The notes: generated by a model not told the origin, from the letters alone. A stretch of DNA of 64,000 nucleotides from Blattabacterium cuenoti BPAA (GCF_000348805.1 NC_020510.1:496001-560000); one strand, 5' to 3'. Positions 33,664 to 43,208 are shown, counted from the stretch's first letter. Translations and numbers: made by a program.

Positions 33664-35016
33664 TTCTTTTATCATTACAGTTTTCCAATTAGAAAATTCT
33701 TTTATAGATAATGGTGATAATTCTCTACCATATCCGGATTGTTTCACTCCTCCAAAAGGAAAACGTGGATCTGATTTTACTACTTCATTAATGAAAATCA
33801 TCCCCGTATCTATTTTTCTTGATATTTTTTCCGCTTTTTCTAAATCTTTTGTCCAAATAGAGGCTCCAAGTCCATATGGTGTATTATTGACAATGTCAGG
33901 AATTATTTCTTCTTTATAAAAAGAAGAAATAATTCCTATTGGACCAAATATTTCTTCTTTCTTTACTACACAGTTTTCATTTTCTACCTTTAATAGAGAA
34001 GGAGAACAAAAATTACCATCTTTAGTAATTTCTAAACAGATTTCTCCTCCATTTAGAATAATATTCTTATATTGTTGATATAATTTTTCAGATAAATCAT
34101 GACGAGAAATATAACCTATTTTAGTGGACTCATCGTATAAATTTCCTCTACGATATGTTTTCATTTCTTGTATTACTGCATCTATAAAATCATTCATGAT
34201 AATTTTATCTACAATAAATCTTTTTGCAGAAATACATGTTTGTCCTGTGTTATTTAATCTAGATTCTGTAGCTATTTTTGCTATTTTTTCTATATTTTTT
34301 ACATCTTTTAAAACTACAAAAGCATCATTTCCTCCTAATTCTAAAATAGATTTTTTAATATATTTTCCCGATAATGATCCTATTACACTACCCGCTAAAG
34401 TACTTCCTGTAAAAGTGACTCCTTGTATTGTAGGATGAGCTATCACCGATTCTATTTGATTCAGATCTATTAATAAAACCTGAAAAATTCCTTTAGGAAA
34501 ATCGGATTCTAAAAATATCTTTTCTAAAATAAGAGAACATCCTGTTGTATTAATAGCTGGTTTGATAAGGATAACATTTCCTAATAATAAATTGGGAATA
34601 GTAGATCTAATCGTTTGCCATATGGGATAATTCCATGGCATAATTCCTAATATAGAACCGATAGATTCAAATTTTACATAAGAATTATGATATTCAGTAT
34701 CAATTTTTTCTAAAAAAATAGATTCTTTTAATTCACAATAATGTTTACATAAATTAATGCTTTTGTTTACTTCAGTATAAGATTGAGTAATAGGTTTTCC
34801 CATTTCTTGAGTAATGGAGTAGGCTATAATATCTTTAGCTTTTTGTATGCAAGAACAAAATTTCATTAAACATTGAATTTTAGATTCAAAGGAATAATTT
34901 TTCCATTTTTGATATGCCTTATTAGCTTCAGATAATTTAAGATTAATATTTTTATTAGATAAATAATAATAAGTATTTAATACATTATTATCTACAGGAT
35001 TAATGGTTTGAAACAT
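33658..35016 (-). CDS. NAD(P)-dependent aldehyde dehydrogenase (succinate-semialdehyde dehydrogenase-like)
   Basis: The 452-residue enzyme of the aldehyde dehydrogenase superfamily. GSILGIMPWNYPIWQTIR (coenzyme site), FTGSTLAGSVIG, the general base Glu in ILELGGNDAFVVL (about residue 225) and the nucleophile Cys in NTGQTCISAKRFIV (about 260) are all intact. The C-terminal FPFGGVKQSGYGRE is also present. The pattern is closest to the GabD/Sad succinate-semialdehyde dehydrogenases, which would give succinate for the TCA cycle, but the substrate is uncertain. Starts 12 bases after sufE stops on the same strand. An 18-bp inverted repeat lies in the gene at 33898-33937. Confidence 0.88.
   Translation of the reverse strand: MFQTINPVDNNVLNTYYYLSNKNINLKLSEANKAYQKWKNYSFESKIQCLMKFCSCIQKAKDIIAYSITQEMGKPITQSYTEVNKSINLCKHYCELKESIFLEKIDTEYHNSYVKFESIGSILGIMPWNYPIWQTIRSTIPNLLLGNVILIKPAINTTGCSLILEKIFLESDFPKGIFQVLLIDLNQIESVIAHPTIQGVTFTGSTLAGSVIGSLSGKYIKKSILELGGNDAFVVLKDVKNIEKIAKIATESRLNNTGQTCISAKRFIVDKIIMNDFIDAVIQEMKTYRRGNLYDESTKIGYISRHDLSEKLYQQYKNIILNGGEICLEITKDGNFCSPSLLKVENENCVVKKEEIFGPIGIISSFYKEEIIPDIVNNTPYGLGASIWTKDLEKAEKISRKIDTGMIFINEVVKSDPRFPFGGVKQSGYGRELSPLSIKEFSNWKTVMIKEL
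33898..33937. repeat. Intragenic inverted repeat, 18-bp arms with ATAA loop
   Basis: AGGAATTATTTCTTCTTT (33898-33915) and its exact reverse complement (33920-33937) surround a 4-base loop. It lies within the aldehyde dehydrogenase gene and encodes part of GIISSFYKEEIIPDI in its mRNA sense. Confidence 0.95.
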
Positions 35017-35028
35017 TTCATTGTTTTT

Positions 35029-35469
35029 TTAATTTCGTCCCAAGCTAACAGAAATTTTGGAATTCAAAGCTATGGCATAAAATTTTATTTTTTTCAAAAA
35101 TAAAAGCATTCCATTAGCTCTAATAGGAGATAAAAAAGTTTGAAATCCTATTTCATAAATAAAATTAGCATTAGAATAAATAATTTCAAAAGGAAAGAGA
35201 CCGGAATATACTTGAATCATAAGAGCAGCCATTCCTCTAGGTAATAAAGCATCACTATCCGCTTCAAAAAAAATTCGTGTTCCATTCAATTTTGCCTTTA
35301 ACCAAACTTTAGATTGACAACCATGAATTAATTTATCTTCAGACCTAAAATTGGTTGATTTTGTAGACAATTTTTTTCCTAAATCTATCAAATATTCATA
35401 TTTTTCCTCCCAATCTTTAAGAATTTGAAATTCCTTTTTTATGATTTCTTCTTTTTGACGCAAAGTCAT
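35029..35469 (-). CDS. sufE: SufE-like cysteine desulfuration protein
   Basis: Sulfur acceptor for the SufS cysteine desulfurase in iron-sulfur cluster assembly. In this 146-residue protein the sulfur-carrying cysteine is Cys51 in HGCQSKVWLKA, and WEEKYEYLIDLGKKL and the FLSPIRANGMLLFLKKI C-terminal segment are family-typical. The SUF partners are outside the window. It is transcribed after metE (52 bases) and before the aldehyde dehydrogenase gene. Confidence 0.93.
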   Translation of the reverse strand: MTLRQKEEIIKKEFQILKDWEEKYEYLIDLGKKLSTKSTNFRSEDKLIHGCQSKVWLKAKLNGTRIFFEADSDALLPRGMAALMIQVYSGLFPFEIIYSNANFIYEIGFQTFLSPIRANGMLLFLKKIKFYAIALNSKISVSLGRN

Positions 35470-35521
35470 TCCTCAATTTTTAGATCAACCATGAAAATAT
35501 ACACTTTTCTTTTTTTTAATA

Positions 35522-37816
35522 TTATGGATTGATTAATTTTAATCTAGCCATTTTCGCTGCTTTTGTCATATTATGAAGCGATATCAATACTTCCTTCCAT
35601 TTTCTTGTTTTTAATCCACAATCTGGATTTACCCAAATATTTTTTATAGATATTTTTTTTGAAGCTTTTTCTATTAAGTCTAATATTTCTTCTACGGTAG
35701 GAATTCTTGGAGAATGAATATCATATACTCCTGGACCTATTTCATTAGGATAAGAAAAAACAGAAAAGGCTTCCAACAATTCCATTTTAGATCTAGAACT
35801 TTCCATCGTAATGACATCTGCATCCATATCTGCTATATGTTCAAATATATCATTAAATTCACTGTAACACATATGTGTATGAATTTGGGTTTCATCTTTG
35901 ACTCCACTTGAAGAAAGACGAAAAGCCTTAATAGACCAATCAAAATAAGACTTCCAATATTTTTTTTTCAAAGGTAATCCTTCTCTAAGAGCAGGTTCAT
36001 CAATTTGAATAATTTGAATTCCAGATTTTTCTAAGGACAAAACTTCTTCTCGTATAGCCCAAGCTATTTGATAAGCAGTATGAGAAATAGGTTGGTCATC
36101 TCTTACAAAAGACCATTGTAAAATTGTCACAGGTCCAGTCAGCATCCCTTTCATTAATTTTTTTGTTTGAGATTGGGCAAAACATATCCATTCAACGGTC
36201 ATATCTCCAATACGACTAACATCTCCATAAATAATAGGAGGTTTAACACATCGGCTTCCATAACTTTGAACCCATCCATTTTCGGTAGAAAGTATTCCTT
36301 TTAATTTATCAGAAAAATATTCCACCATATCAGTTCTTTCAAATTCTCCATGAACTAGTACATCTAAATCTATTTCTTCTTGTTTTTTAATAACATCTAC
36401 AATAAAATGTTTAATTTTTTCATCATATTTTTCTTGACTCAATTCTTTATTTCGAAATTTATTTCGAAAACTACGTATTTCTTTCGTCTGAGGAAAAGAT
36501 CCTATAGTAGTAGTAGGAAACAAAGGAAGATGAAATTTTCTATTCTGCTTTTTTTGTCTAATATGAAAATGATTATTTCTTTGTATATCTTGTTCTGTTA
36601 TCTTTGTTGCTTTTTCTTGAATTTTTTTATCATAAAAAATAGAGGATGACTTTTTTAATAAAGAAGAATTATTGAGTAAAATATTTTTATTTCCTTTTAT
36701 AATTTTTTCTAAATCATTTAATTCATCAATTTTTTGTTTGGCAAAAGCCATTCTATTTTTGATATCTATATGAATGGAATTCTCAGATTCTATATCTAGA
36801 GGAACATGTAAAAGAGAACAATTAGGAGCAATCATTATTCTATCTTCTCCTATCAATTTAATCGATTTTTCTATTTTTTGAATAGAATTTTCATAATTGT
36901 TTTTCCATATATTCCTTCCATTAATCAGTCCCAGAGATAAAATCATTTTGGACTCTTTTGAAAAAAAAGAAAGTATTTTTTCCAACTGACTTGGATCTTC
37001 CACGAGATCTATATGTAAAGCTTGAACAGATATCTCTTGAAAAAGAGATATATTTTCTGACATGCCATCAAAATAAGAAGTTAACAGAATATTGATTCCA
37101 TAACAAAATTTAGATATTTCCCCATAAGCATATTTAAAAACTTTTTTTTCTTTTTCAGACATATCTAAAACTAAAATAGGTTCATCTAATTGAATCCAAT
37201 GAACCCCTTCATCTTTTAATTTTTGTATAATGTTTATATAAACGGGAACAAGGTTTTCGACTAAATCCATTCTATGAAAGGATTTTTCTTTTTCTTTTCC
37301 TAAAAATAAATAAGATATAGGTCCAATTAATACTGGTTTAATTTTTTTGATCGATTTTAATATATTTTTAGATTCCTCTAATTCATCAAAAATTTTATTC
37401 GAAAAAATAGAAAATTTTTGATTCTTATCAAATTCTGGAACAATATAATGATAATTAGTATTAAACCATTTTGTCATTTCCATCGCTTTGATATCCCATC
37501 CATTTTTTTGAAAACCTCTAGCCATAGAAAAATATAGATCAATATTATTATGAATCATTGGAATAGAAAAATAAGATTCCGAAATCACTCCTAATAATAA
37601 GGACATATCTAGAACATGATCATAAAAACTGAAATCATTGCATGGAATCAAATCTAAATCAGATTCTTCTTGAATTTTCCAATTTTCTTCTCTTATCCTT
37701 TTTCCTACTTCAAACAACGCACTAGAATCAATTTTTTTTGACCAATAAGCTTCACAAGCTTTTTTTAACTCTCTTTGTATCCCTATACGAGGATAACCCA
37801 AATTATGTTTCAGCAT
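35522..37816 (-). CDS. metE: Cobalamin-independent methionine synthase
   Basis: Transfers methyl from 5-methyl-THF-triglutamate to homocysteine without B12. The 764-residue protein has the duplicated barrel layout: N-terminal LGYPRIGIQRELKKA, the second barrel starting near TTTIGSFPQTKEIR, and the zinc ligands in HTHMCYSEF (about residues 645-652) plus Cys in NPDCGLKTRKW near the C terminus. Fits the role of the symbiont in making methionine for itself or the host. No riboswitch is evident in the 94 bases upstream. Confidence 0.96.
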   Translation of the reverse strand: MLKHNLGYPRIGIQRELKKACEAYWSKKIDSSALFEVGKRIREENWKIQEESDLDLIPCNDFSFYDHVLDMSLLLGVISESYFSIPMIHNNIDLYFSMARGFQKNGWDIKAMEMTKWFNTNYHYIVPEFDKNQKFSIFSNKIFDELEESKNILKSIKKIKPVLIGPISYLFLGKEKEKSFHRMDLVENLVPVYINIIQKLKDEGVHWIQLDEPILVLDMSEKEKKVFKYAYGEISKFCYGINILLTSYFDGMSENISLFQEISVQALHIDLVEDPSQLEKILSFFSKESKMILSLGLINGRNIWKNNYENSIQKIEKSIKLIGEDRIMIAPNCSLLHVPLDIESENSIHIDIKNRMAFAKQKIDELNDLEKIIKGNKNILLNNSSLLKKSSSIFYDKKIQEKATKITEQDIQRNNHFHIRQKKQNRKFHLPLFPTTTIGSFPQTKEIRSFRNKFRNKELSQEKYDEKIKHFIVDVIKKQEEIDLDVLVHGEFERTDMVEYFSDKLKGILSTENGWVQSYGSRCVKPPIIYGDVSRIGDMTVEWICFAQSQTKKLMKGMLTGPVTILQWSFVRDDQPISHTAYQIAWAIREEVLSLEKSGIQIIQIDEPALREGLPLKKKYWKSYFDWSIKAFRLSSSGVKDETQIHTHMCYSEFNDIFEHIADMDADVITMESSRSKMELLEAFSVFSYPNEIGPGVYDIHSPRIPTVEEILDLIEKASKKISIKNIWVNPDCGLKTRKWKEVLISLHNMTKAAKMARLKLINP

Positions 37817-37910
37817 AAAATAACTTACTTTTATTATTTAAATTTTACTTTCATTCATATTGGTAATATATATCCATATACACATAGATATAAATAAAAA
37901 ATCAACTAAA

Positions 37911-39095
37911 TTAAATATCCAATAATTGATATAAATATTTTAATATTTTTTTGTCTAAAACAGAAAAATTTCTATTTCTTCTGTTCATCATAATTTCAGC
38001 AGTTTCACAAACTTGATGGAAAGATATTCTTTTCTTACTTTGAATTCCTCCCAAATAAAAAGAAGGAATATATCTAGGAGGAAATCCATATCCAAAAATA
38101 CTATCACTAACACCTACAATTGTCGCTGTATTAAATTGAGTATTTATTGCTGATTTAGAATGATCCCCCATTATTACACCAAAAAATTGCAAATTGGTAG
38201 GAAAAAAATCTTTTTTTTCATAATTCCAAACTGTCACCTTTTTATAATCATTTCTTAAATTAGAAATATTGGTCCCTGCTCCTAAATTACACCACTCTCC
38301 CAAAATAGAATTTCCTAAAAAACCATCATGAACTTTATTAGAATAAGAAAAAATTACAGAATTAAAAATTTCTCCTCCTACTTTACAAAAAGGGGAAATA
38401 GTTGTCCCTCCATATATTTTTGATCCTATATTCAATATAGTGTTTTTTCCAATTGATACTGGACCTCTGATGACAGATCCTTCCATAATTTCAACTCCTT
38501 TTTCAATATATATAGGACCAAATTGAGCATTTAATACAACATTATTTGCTTTGATATCTTCTTCTAAAAAAATTTTATTCTTACAAAGAACATGATTCTT
38601 TCCCAACAAAGAATATGATTGTTTTCCTTTTGTAAAAAATATAAAATCTTTTTTTAGTATAGTTTCATTATTTGTAAATATCTCCCATGGATACTGAATA
38701 TGAATAATTTGTTTTACATAAAATGTTTTTGTACACTTTTTGTACAAAGAAAAAATGTCTTTTTTGACTAAAAATTTTTTTTTGATAGCAATCATTTTTT
38801 CTTTAAAAAAAATGGTTTCGTTTTCTTTTAAAGAAAAAAGAATTTGAATTAATTCTTCATTAGGAAGGAATGAAGAATTAATGAACAACATATTTTCAAA
38901 ATATGAATATTCTTTTTTGGAATATTTTTTTGAAAGAAATGGTTGTGTAATAATATCATACGCTGCTTTTCCAATGTACTTTTCCCATCTTTCTTTTATC
39001 GTAAAGAAACCCAATCGAATTTCTGATACAGGTCTAGTCAATGTTATAGGAAATAATGTTTCCCATTCTATACCATCATATAATATAAAATTCAT
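37911..39095 (-). CDS. GlmU-like sugar-1-phosphate nucleotidyltransferase/acetyltransferase (Bacteroidota type)
   Basis: The 394-residue protein pairs an N-terminal nucleotidyltransferase-like domain (LTRPVSEIRLGFFTIKERW) with a C-terminal left-handed beta helix of hexapeptide repeats (GPIYIEKGVEIMEGSVIRGPVSIGKNT and following). This is the alternative GlmU architecture of Bacteroidota, proposed to make UDP-GlcNAc for peptidoglycan and lipopolysaccharide. The N-terminal domain is poorly conserved relative to E. coli GlmU. Follows rpmE2 and the FabH-like gene on the same strand, 12 bases from rpmE2. Confidence 0.82.
   Translation of the reverse strand: MNFILYDGIEWETLFPITLTRPVSEIRLGFFTIKERWEKYIGKAAYDIITQPFLSKKYSKKEYSYFENMLFINSSFLPNEELIQILFSLKENETIFFKEKMIAIKKKFLVKKDIFSLYKKCTKTFYVKQIIHIQYPWEIFTNNETILKKDFIFFTKGKQSYSLLGKNHVLCKNKIFLEEDIKANNVVLNAQFGPIYIEKGVEIMEGSVIRGPVSIGKNTILNIGSKIYGGTTISPFCKVGGEIFNSVIFSYSNKVHDGFLGNSILGEWCNLGAGTNISNLRNDYKKVTVWNYEKKDFFPTNLQFFGVIMGDHSKSAINTQFNTATIVGVSDSIFGYGFPPRYIPSFYLGGIQSKKRISFHQVCETAEIMMNRRNRNFSVLDKKILKYLYQLLDI
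38849..38881. repeat. Intragenic inverted repeat, 13-bp arms
   Basis: TTAATTCTTCATT (38849-38861) and its reverse complement (38869-38881) are separated by 7 bases inside the GlmU-like gene. Low G+C makes it weaker than the other hairpins in the window. Confidence 0.75.
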
Positions 39096-39107
39096 ATGAA
39101 TCTATTT

Positions 39108-39362
39108 CTAGAATTTTTTATATTTTTCATACTTTTTCTTAAATTTTTCGGCTGGACCTGTTTTTCCTAAAAATCTTTTTTCTCCAGTAAAAAATGGATG
39201 TGAATAACTGGATATTTCCATTTTATATAATGGATAATCACTTCCATTTATGTGGATAGAATCTTTTGTTGTTACTGTAGATTTACAAATAATTATTTTT
39301 TCATTATTAATATCTTTAAAAACAACAGGTCTATAGTTTTTGGGATGTATTTTTTTATTCAT
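39108..39362 (-). CDS. rpmE2: 50S ribosomal protein L31 type B
   Basis: The 84-residue protein begins MNKKIHPKNYRPVVFKDI and contains SHPFFTGEKRFLGKTGPAEKFKKKY. These are type-B L31 features. It lacks the CxxC zinc site of type A, so it does not depend on zinc. Starts 2 bases after the FabH-like gene stops and precedes the GlmU-like gene. Confidence 0.95.
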   Translation of the reverse strand: MNKKIHPKNYRPVVFKDINNEKIIICKSTVTTKDSIHINGSDYPLYKMEISSYSHPFFTGEKRFLGKTGPAEKFKKKYEKYKKF

Positions 39363-39364
39363 AT

Positions 39365-40471
39365 TTATTTTTTTTTGTTTGGAAAACGGTAAATCATTCC
39401 ATTAATATTCATTCCAGCACCTAAGGAAGCCATAAGAATTGTATCTCCAGGTTTTATTTCATGAGGAGGCATTTTTCCTTTAAGAATCAAATCCAATAAA
39501 GTGGGAACAGTAGATACAGAAGAATTTCCAAATTTTTGGATTGTCATAGGCATCATTTTCGATAAACAATCCTTTTTTAAGGATGTATAATCATACAATT
39601 TCAATAATCTTTTTAAAATTTCATAATCCATTTTAGCATTAGCTTGATGAAGAAGAATTTTCTGAATATCATGAAGATGTAAATTAGCATGATCAAGCAT
39701 ATTTTTTAACATGTTTGGGACTTCTGTTAATGCATATTCATAAATTCTTCTTCCATTCATTCTAATATTAACTAAAGATTTCTTATAATTAGGATTTAAA
39801 GAAGGCCCATTCGTTAAATAATATAATTTTTCATTATTGTCACATTGAGTATCATAATGGATAATTCCATATCTTTCGTTTTCTTCTAAATATTCCATAG
39901 CAGATAAAACAGCCGCTCCTGCACCATCGGAAAAAATCATTGCATTTCTATCATGTGGATCTATGACTTGAGATAAGGTTTCAGAACTAGTAATTAATAT
40001 GTTTTTAGCATATTTAGATCGTAAAAGTTGATCTGCTAAAATCATTCCTTCTATCCAACCTGTGCAACCAAAAATCATATCATATGGTCTACATCTTTTG
40101 TTTTTTATTTGAAGTTTATTTTTGATTTTAGCAGAGATAGAAGGGACAAAATCAGATTGATAAGAAATAGGATGAATATCTCCATAGTTATGAGCCGATA
40201 TGATATAATCTATTTTTTCTTTACAAATTTTAGAATTTTTTAAGGCTTTTTCGGCCGCAATAGTCGCAATATCAGAATTAAATAATCCTTCATTTATATA
40301 TCTTCTTTCCTCTATTTCTGTAATTTTTTGAAATTTATTAATGATTTCTTCATTAGATTTTTTAATTTTGAATCCTTTTTGATCATAAAATTTATGTTTC
40401 ATAAAATGATCTCTTTTTATAATCTTATTTGGTAAATAATGCCCCGTTCCTGTAATGATTGATCGAATCAT
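39365..40471 (-). CDS. 3-oxoacyl-[acyl-carrier-protein] synthase III-like thiolase
   Basis: Condensing enzyme of the FabH family, 368 residues from the ATG at 40471 (MIRSIITGTGHYLPNKI). The catalytic triad is intact: Cys in GCTGWIEGM, His in LLHQANAKM and Asn in FGNSSVSTVPTLL. FabH starts fatty-acid synthesis from acetyl-CoA and malonyl-ACP; the family also includes lineage-specific paralogues with other starters, so fabH itself is not assigned firmly. The frame is open 21 codons further upstream to 40534, but that segment is hydrophobic and not family-like. The divergent menG starts about 100 bases away. Confidence 0.9.
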   Translation of the reverse strand: MIRSIITGTGHYLPNKIIKRDHFMKHKFYDQKGFKIKKSNEEIINKFQKITEIEERRYINEGLFNSDIATIAAEKALKNSKICKEKIDYIISAHNYGDIHPISYQSDFVPSISAKIKNKLQIKNKRCRPYDMIFGCTGWIEGMILADQLLRSKYAKNILITSSETLSQVIDPHDRNAMIFSDGAGAAVLSAMEYLEENERYGIIHYDTQCDNNEKLYYLTNGPSLNPNYKKSLVNIRMNGRRIYEYALTEVPNMLKNMLDHANLHLHDIQKILLHQANAKMDYEILKRLLKLYDYTSLKKDCLSKMMPMTIQKFGNSSVSTVPTLLDLILKGKMPPHEIKPGDTILMASLGAGMNINGMIYRFPNKKK

Positions 40472-40577
40472 TTTAAAGAATAAATCAAAATTTAGTAATA
40501 AAGTAAAAAAATAAAATTCTTGAAACAAATTCAAAAACCATTATTTGGTCTTCATATTTTTTAATAAATTCCAAGAA

Positions 40578-41303
40578 ATGAACAAAGTTTATCCTTCTTT
40601 AAAAGAAAAAAAATTGAACAACATGTTTGATCATATTGCTCAAAAATACGATTTAATCAATCATATACTATCTTTTGGAATAGATTTTATATGGAGAAGA
40701 AAAGCTACTCATTTAGTATACAAATTTAGTGAAAAAAAAAATCTTAAAATATTAGATTTAGCTACTGGTACTGGAGATTTAGCTATATTACTAGCTCATA
40801 AATTCAAACATGCTTCTATTACGGGGGTAGATCCATCTGAGAAAATGCTGAAAATAGCAGAAAAAAAAATAAAAAAGATTTTTTTAGAAGAGAAAATTAA
40901 AACTATTCAAGGATATTCGCAATATATTCCGTTTCAAAATGATACTTTTGATATAGTAACTATTGCTTTCGGAATAAGAAACTTTCAATACATTCATTCC
41001 TCTATGAAAGAAATATATAGAATTTTAAAAACCTCAGGAATTTTAATGATTTTAGAATTTTCCACCCCTTCCAATTATTGGATAAAAAAAATTTATTATT
41101 TTTATTTACATCTTGTAAAAAAAATCGGAAATTTTATTTCAAAAAATCATTTTGCTTATAATTATTTAAAAGAATCTATATTCTCTTTTCCCTATTACAA
41201 CCAAAAAATGAATAAATTATTAAAATATCATAAATTTGATCCAATTCATATACAAACACTAACTTTTGGAATCGTTTCCATTTACTTAGTCAAGAAAAAA
41301 TAA
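40578..41303 (+). CDS. menG: Demethylmenaquinone methyltransferase
   Basis: SAM-dependent C-methyltransferase (MenG/UbiE) making menaquinone, the last step of quinone synthesis. Recognised by NNMFDHIAQKYDLINHILSFGIDFIWRR, SAM motif I DLATGTGDLAI, SEKMLKIAEKKI, and the FGIRNFQYIHSSMKEIYRILKTSG signature. The 241-residue protein starts at the ATG at 40578; an upstream TTG at 40545 only adds a non-conserved leader. Bacteroidota respire with menaquinone, so MenG is preferred to UbiE. Confidence 0.93.
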   Translation: MNKVYPSLKEKKLNNMFDHIAQKYDLINHILSFGIDFIWRRKATHLVYKFSEKKNLKILDLATGTGDLAILLAHKFKHASITGVDPSEKMLKIAEKKIKKIFLEEKIKTIQGYSQYIPFQNDTFDIVTIAFGIRNFQYIHSSMKEIYRILKTSGILMILEFSTPSNYWIKKIYYFYLHLVKKIGNFISKNHFAYNYLKESIFSFPYYNQKMNKLLKYHKFDPIHIQTLTFGIVSIYLVKKK

Positions 41304-41353
41304 ATAAAAAAAATTTGAAACCCTTTAATTATTAATTAAAATATTTTTTCATA

Positions 41354-42874
41354 ATGATAAAGTATTTATCTGGATATTTTACATCTGCTTTTCTTAAAAA
41401 AAGAATTAAGAGTATAGAATTTTTTATACGTTATCCAATAGAAATACAAAATGGATTAATCAATCATATGGTTTCATATGCAAAAAATACAGAATTTGGA
41501 AAAAAATATGGATTTCGTGACATCAAAAAATATCATCAATTTTCTGAAAGAATTCCTATATGTAAATATTCTGATTTACAATCTTCTATTCGAAGGATTC
41601 GTAAAGGAGAAAAAAACATATTATGGCCAGGAGAAGTAAAATGGTTTGCCAGATCTTCTGGAACTACTAATACAAAAAGCAAATACATTCCTGTTACAAA
41701 ATCGTCTATGAATACATGTCATTATAAAGCAGGAAAAGATATGTTATCCATATATATTCATAATCATCCCAAAACAAAAATTTTTTTTGGAAAAGCTGTT
41801 CGTTTGGGTGGAAGTTATGAATTACATAAAAAATATAACACATTTTATGGTGATTTATCTTCTATCTTAATCAAAAATATGCCTTTTTGGGTTGAAAATA
41901 TTTGTGTTCCTAGAAAAAAAATAGCCTTAATGAGTGAATGGGAAAAAAAATTAGAAAACATAGTCAAAGAAACGGGAAATAAAGACGTTAGAATTTTATT
42001 AGGTGTTTGTTCTTGGCTGTTGATTTTTTTGAAAAAGTTATTAAAAGAATTTGACAAAAAAAAAATAAACGAAATATGGCCTGATATAGAAGTTATATTT
42101 CATGGAGGGGTCAATTTAAAACCTTATATTCATCAATATCAAAAATTATTTGATAAATCTATAAATTTTTATAATATATACAGTGCATCAGAAGGTTTTT
42201 TTGCGATACAAGATCAAAAAAATGTTGAAGATCTTTTATTATTATTAAATCATGGTATATTTTACGAATTTATTCCCACAGAAGAAATAAATAATGAAAA
42301 TCCTAAAATATTTTCTATTGATAAAGTAGAATTAAACAAAAATTATGCGCTTGTTATTTCTACTAATGCAGGATTATGGAGATATATAGTTGGAGATACT
42401 GTTAGGTTTACTAGTTTATCTCCTTATAGAATTTCCATTTCAGGAAGAACAACTCATTATATAAATTCTTTTGGGGAAGAATTAATTGTTGAAAATGCAG
42501 AAAAAGCATTACATAATGCTTGTATAAAAACAAATTCCGTTATTCATGAATATACGGCAGGGCCCGTCTATATGAATCAAAAACATTCTGGAGCTCATGA
42601 ATGGATTATAGAATTTGAAAAACAACCGATAAACTTATGTAAATTTAGAAATATTTTGGATGATGAATTAAAATCTCTGAATTCAGATTACGAGATTAAA
42701 CGATACAAAAATATCGTTCTAGGCCCTCCTATTATATCTATAGCCAGAAATGGTTTATTCTATGATTGGCTAAAAAAACATAAAAAATTAGGGGGACAAA
42801 ACAAAGTCCCTCGTTTATCCAATGATAGAAGATATATTGATTCCATTCTTAAAATGGAAAAAAAAAGAGAATAG
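41354..42874 (+). CDS. GH3-family acyl-adenylate/thioester-forming enzyme-like protein
   Basis: The 506-residue protein resembles the GH3 (auxin-responsive promoter) family of the ANL superfamily. The ATP-binding P-loop-like RSSGTTNTKSKYIPVT is near residue 105, and the second signature YSASEGFFAIQDQ and the GLWRYIVGDTVRFT segment (adenylate/hinge) follow. In plants GH3 enzymes join amino acids to hormones; in Bacteroidota the substrate is unknown. It is single copy here, between menG and rpsO. Retention in a highly reduced genome suggests a needed reaction. Confidence 0.82.
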   Translation: MIKYLSGYFTSAFLKKRIKSIEFFIRYPIEIQNGLINHMVSYAKNTEFGKKYGFRDIKKYHQFSERIPICKYSDLQSSIRRIRKGEKNILWPGEVKWFARSSGTTNTKSKYIPVTKSSMNTCHYKAGKDMLSIYIHNHPKTKIFFGKAVRLGGSYELHKKYNTFYGDLSSILIKNMPFWVENICVPRKKIALMSEWEKKLENIVKETGNKDVRILLGVCSWLLIFLKKLLKEFDKKKINEIWPDIEVIFHGGVNLKPYIHQYQKLFDKSINFYNIYSASEGFFAIQDQKNVEDLLLLLNHGIFYEFIPTEEINNENPKIFSIDKVELNKNYALVISTNAGLWRYIVGDTVRFTSLSPYRISISGRTTHYINSFGEELIVENAEKALHNACIKTNSVIHEYTAGPVYMNQKHSGAHEWIIEFEKQPINLCKFRNILDDELKSLNSDYEIKRYKNIVLGPPIISIARNGLFYDWLKKHKKLGGQNKVPRLSNDRRYIDSILKMEKKRE

Positions 42875-42909
42875 TTTCAAAAAAATATTTTTAACTTTAT
42901 AGTTTTATT

Positions 42910-43173
42910 ATGACAGTAGAAAAAAAAAAAGAAATATTTCAAAATTATGGAACATCTGTTTACGATACAGGTTCTTCCAATGCTCAGGTTGCTTTATTTA
43001 CTTATCGTATCAATCATTTAAACAATCATCTCAAAAATAATAAAAAGGATTTTAACACAGAAAGAGCTTTAGTAAAAATGGTGGGAAAAAGAAAAAAATT
43101 GTTGAAATATATAGAAAAACGTGATCTCAATAATTACAAAAATATCATTAAACATTTAGGGTTAAGAAAATAA
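42910..43173 (+). CDS. rpsO: 30S ribosomal protein S15
   Basis: Primary rRNA-binding small-subunit protein of 87 residues. Recognised by DTGSSNAQVALFTYRINHLNNHLKNNKKD and the KMVGKRKKLLKYIEKRD segment that contacts 16S rRNA helices. It lies 46 bases upstream of pnp, the classic rpsO-pnp arrangement of many bacteria. Confidence 0.96.
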   Translation: MTVEKKKEIFQNYGTSVYDTGSSNAQVALFTYRINHLNNHLKNNKKDFNTERALVKMVGKRKKLLKYIEKRDLNNYKNIIKHLGLRK

Positions 43174-43194
43174 ATAAACTATTTCTATCTATAG

Positions 43195-43208
43195 TTCTAG
43201 ATCTAGAA
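43195..43208. promoter_or_regulatory. 14-bp palindrome in the rpsO-pnp spacer
   Basis: TTCTAGATCTAGAA is a perfect dyad in the 46-base gap between rpsO and pnp. In E. coli this gap holds a hairpin cut by RNase III that controls pnp; here the palindrome could form only a short stem-loop, so any parallel is a guess. Confidence 0.3.

Noticed and set aside
37817..37910. Riboswitch upstream of metE
   Set aside because: The 94-base leader is A+T rich with no conserved SAM or cobalamin riboswitch core.
40472..40534. 21-residue hydrophobic N-terminal extension of the FabH-like protein
   Set aside because: FabH proteins are cytoplasmic and start at the MIRSIITGTG-like segment; the extension is probably 5' leader.
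40545..40577. TTG start adding 11 residues to MenG
   Set aside because: The ATG at 40578 is close to the conserved region, and the added residues are not conserved.
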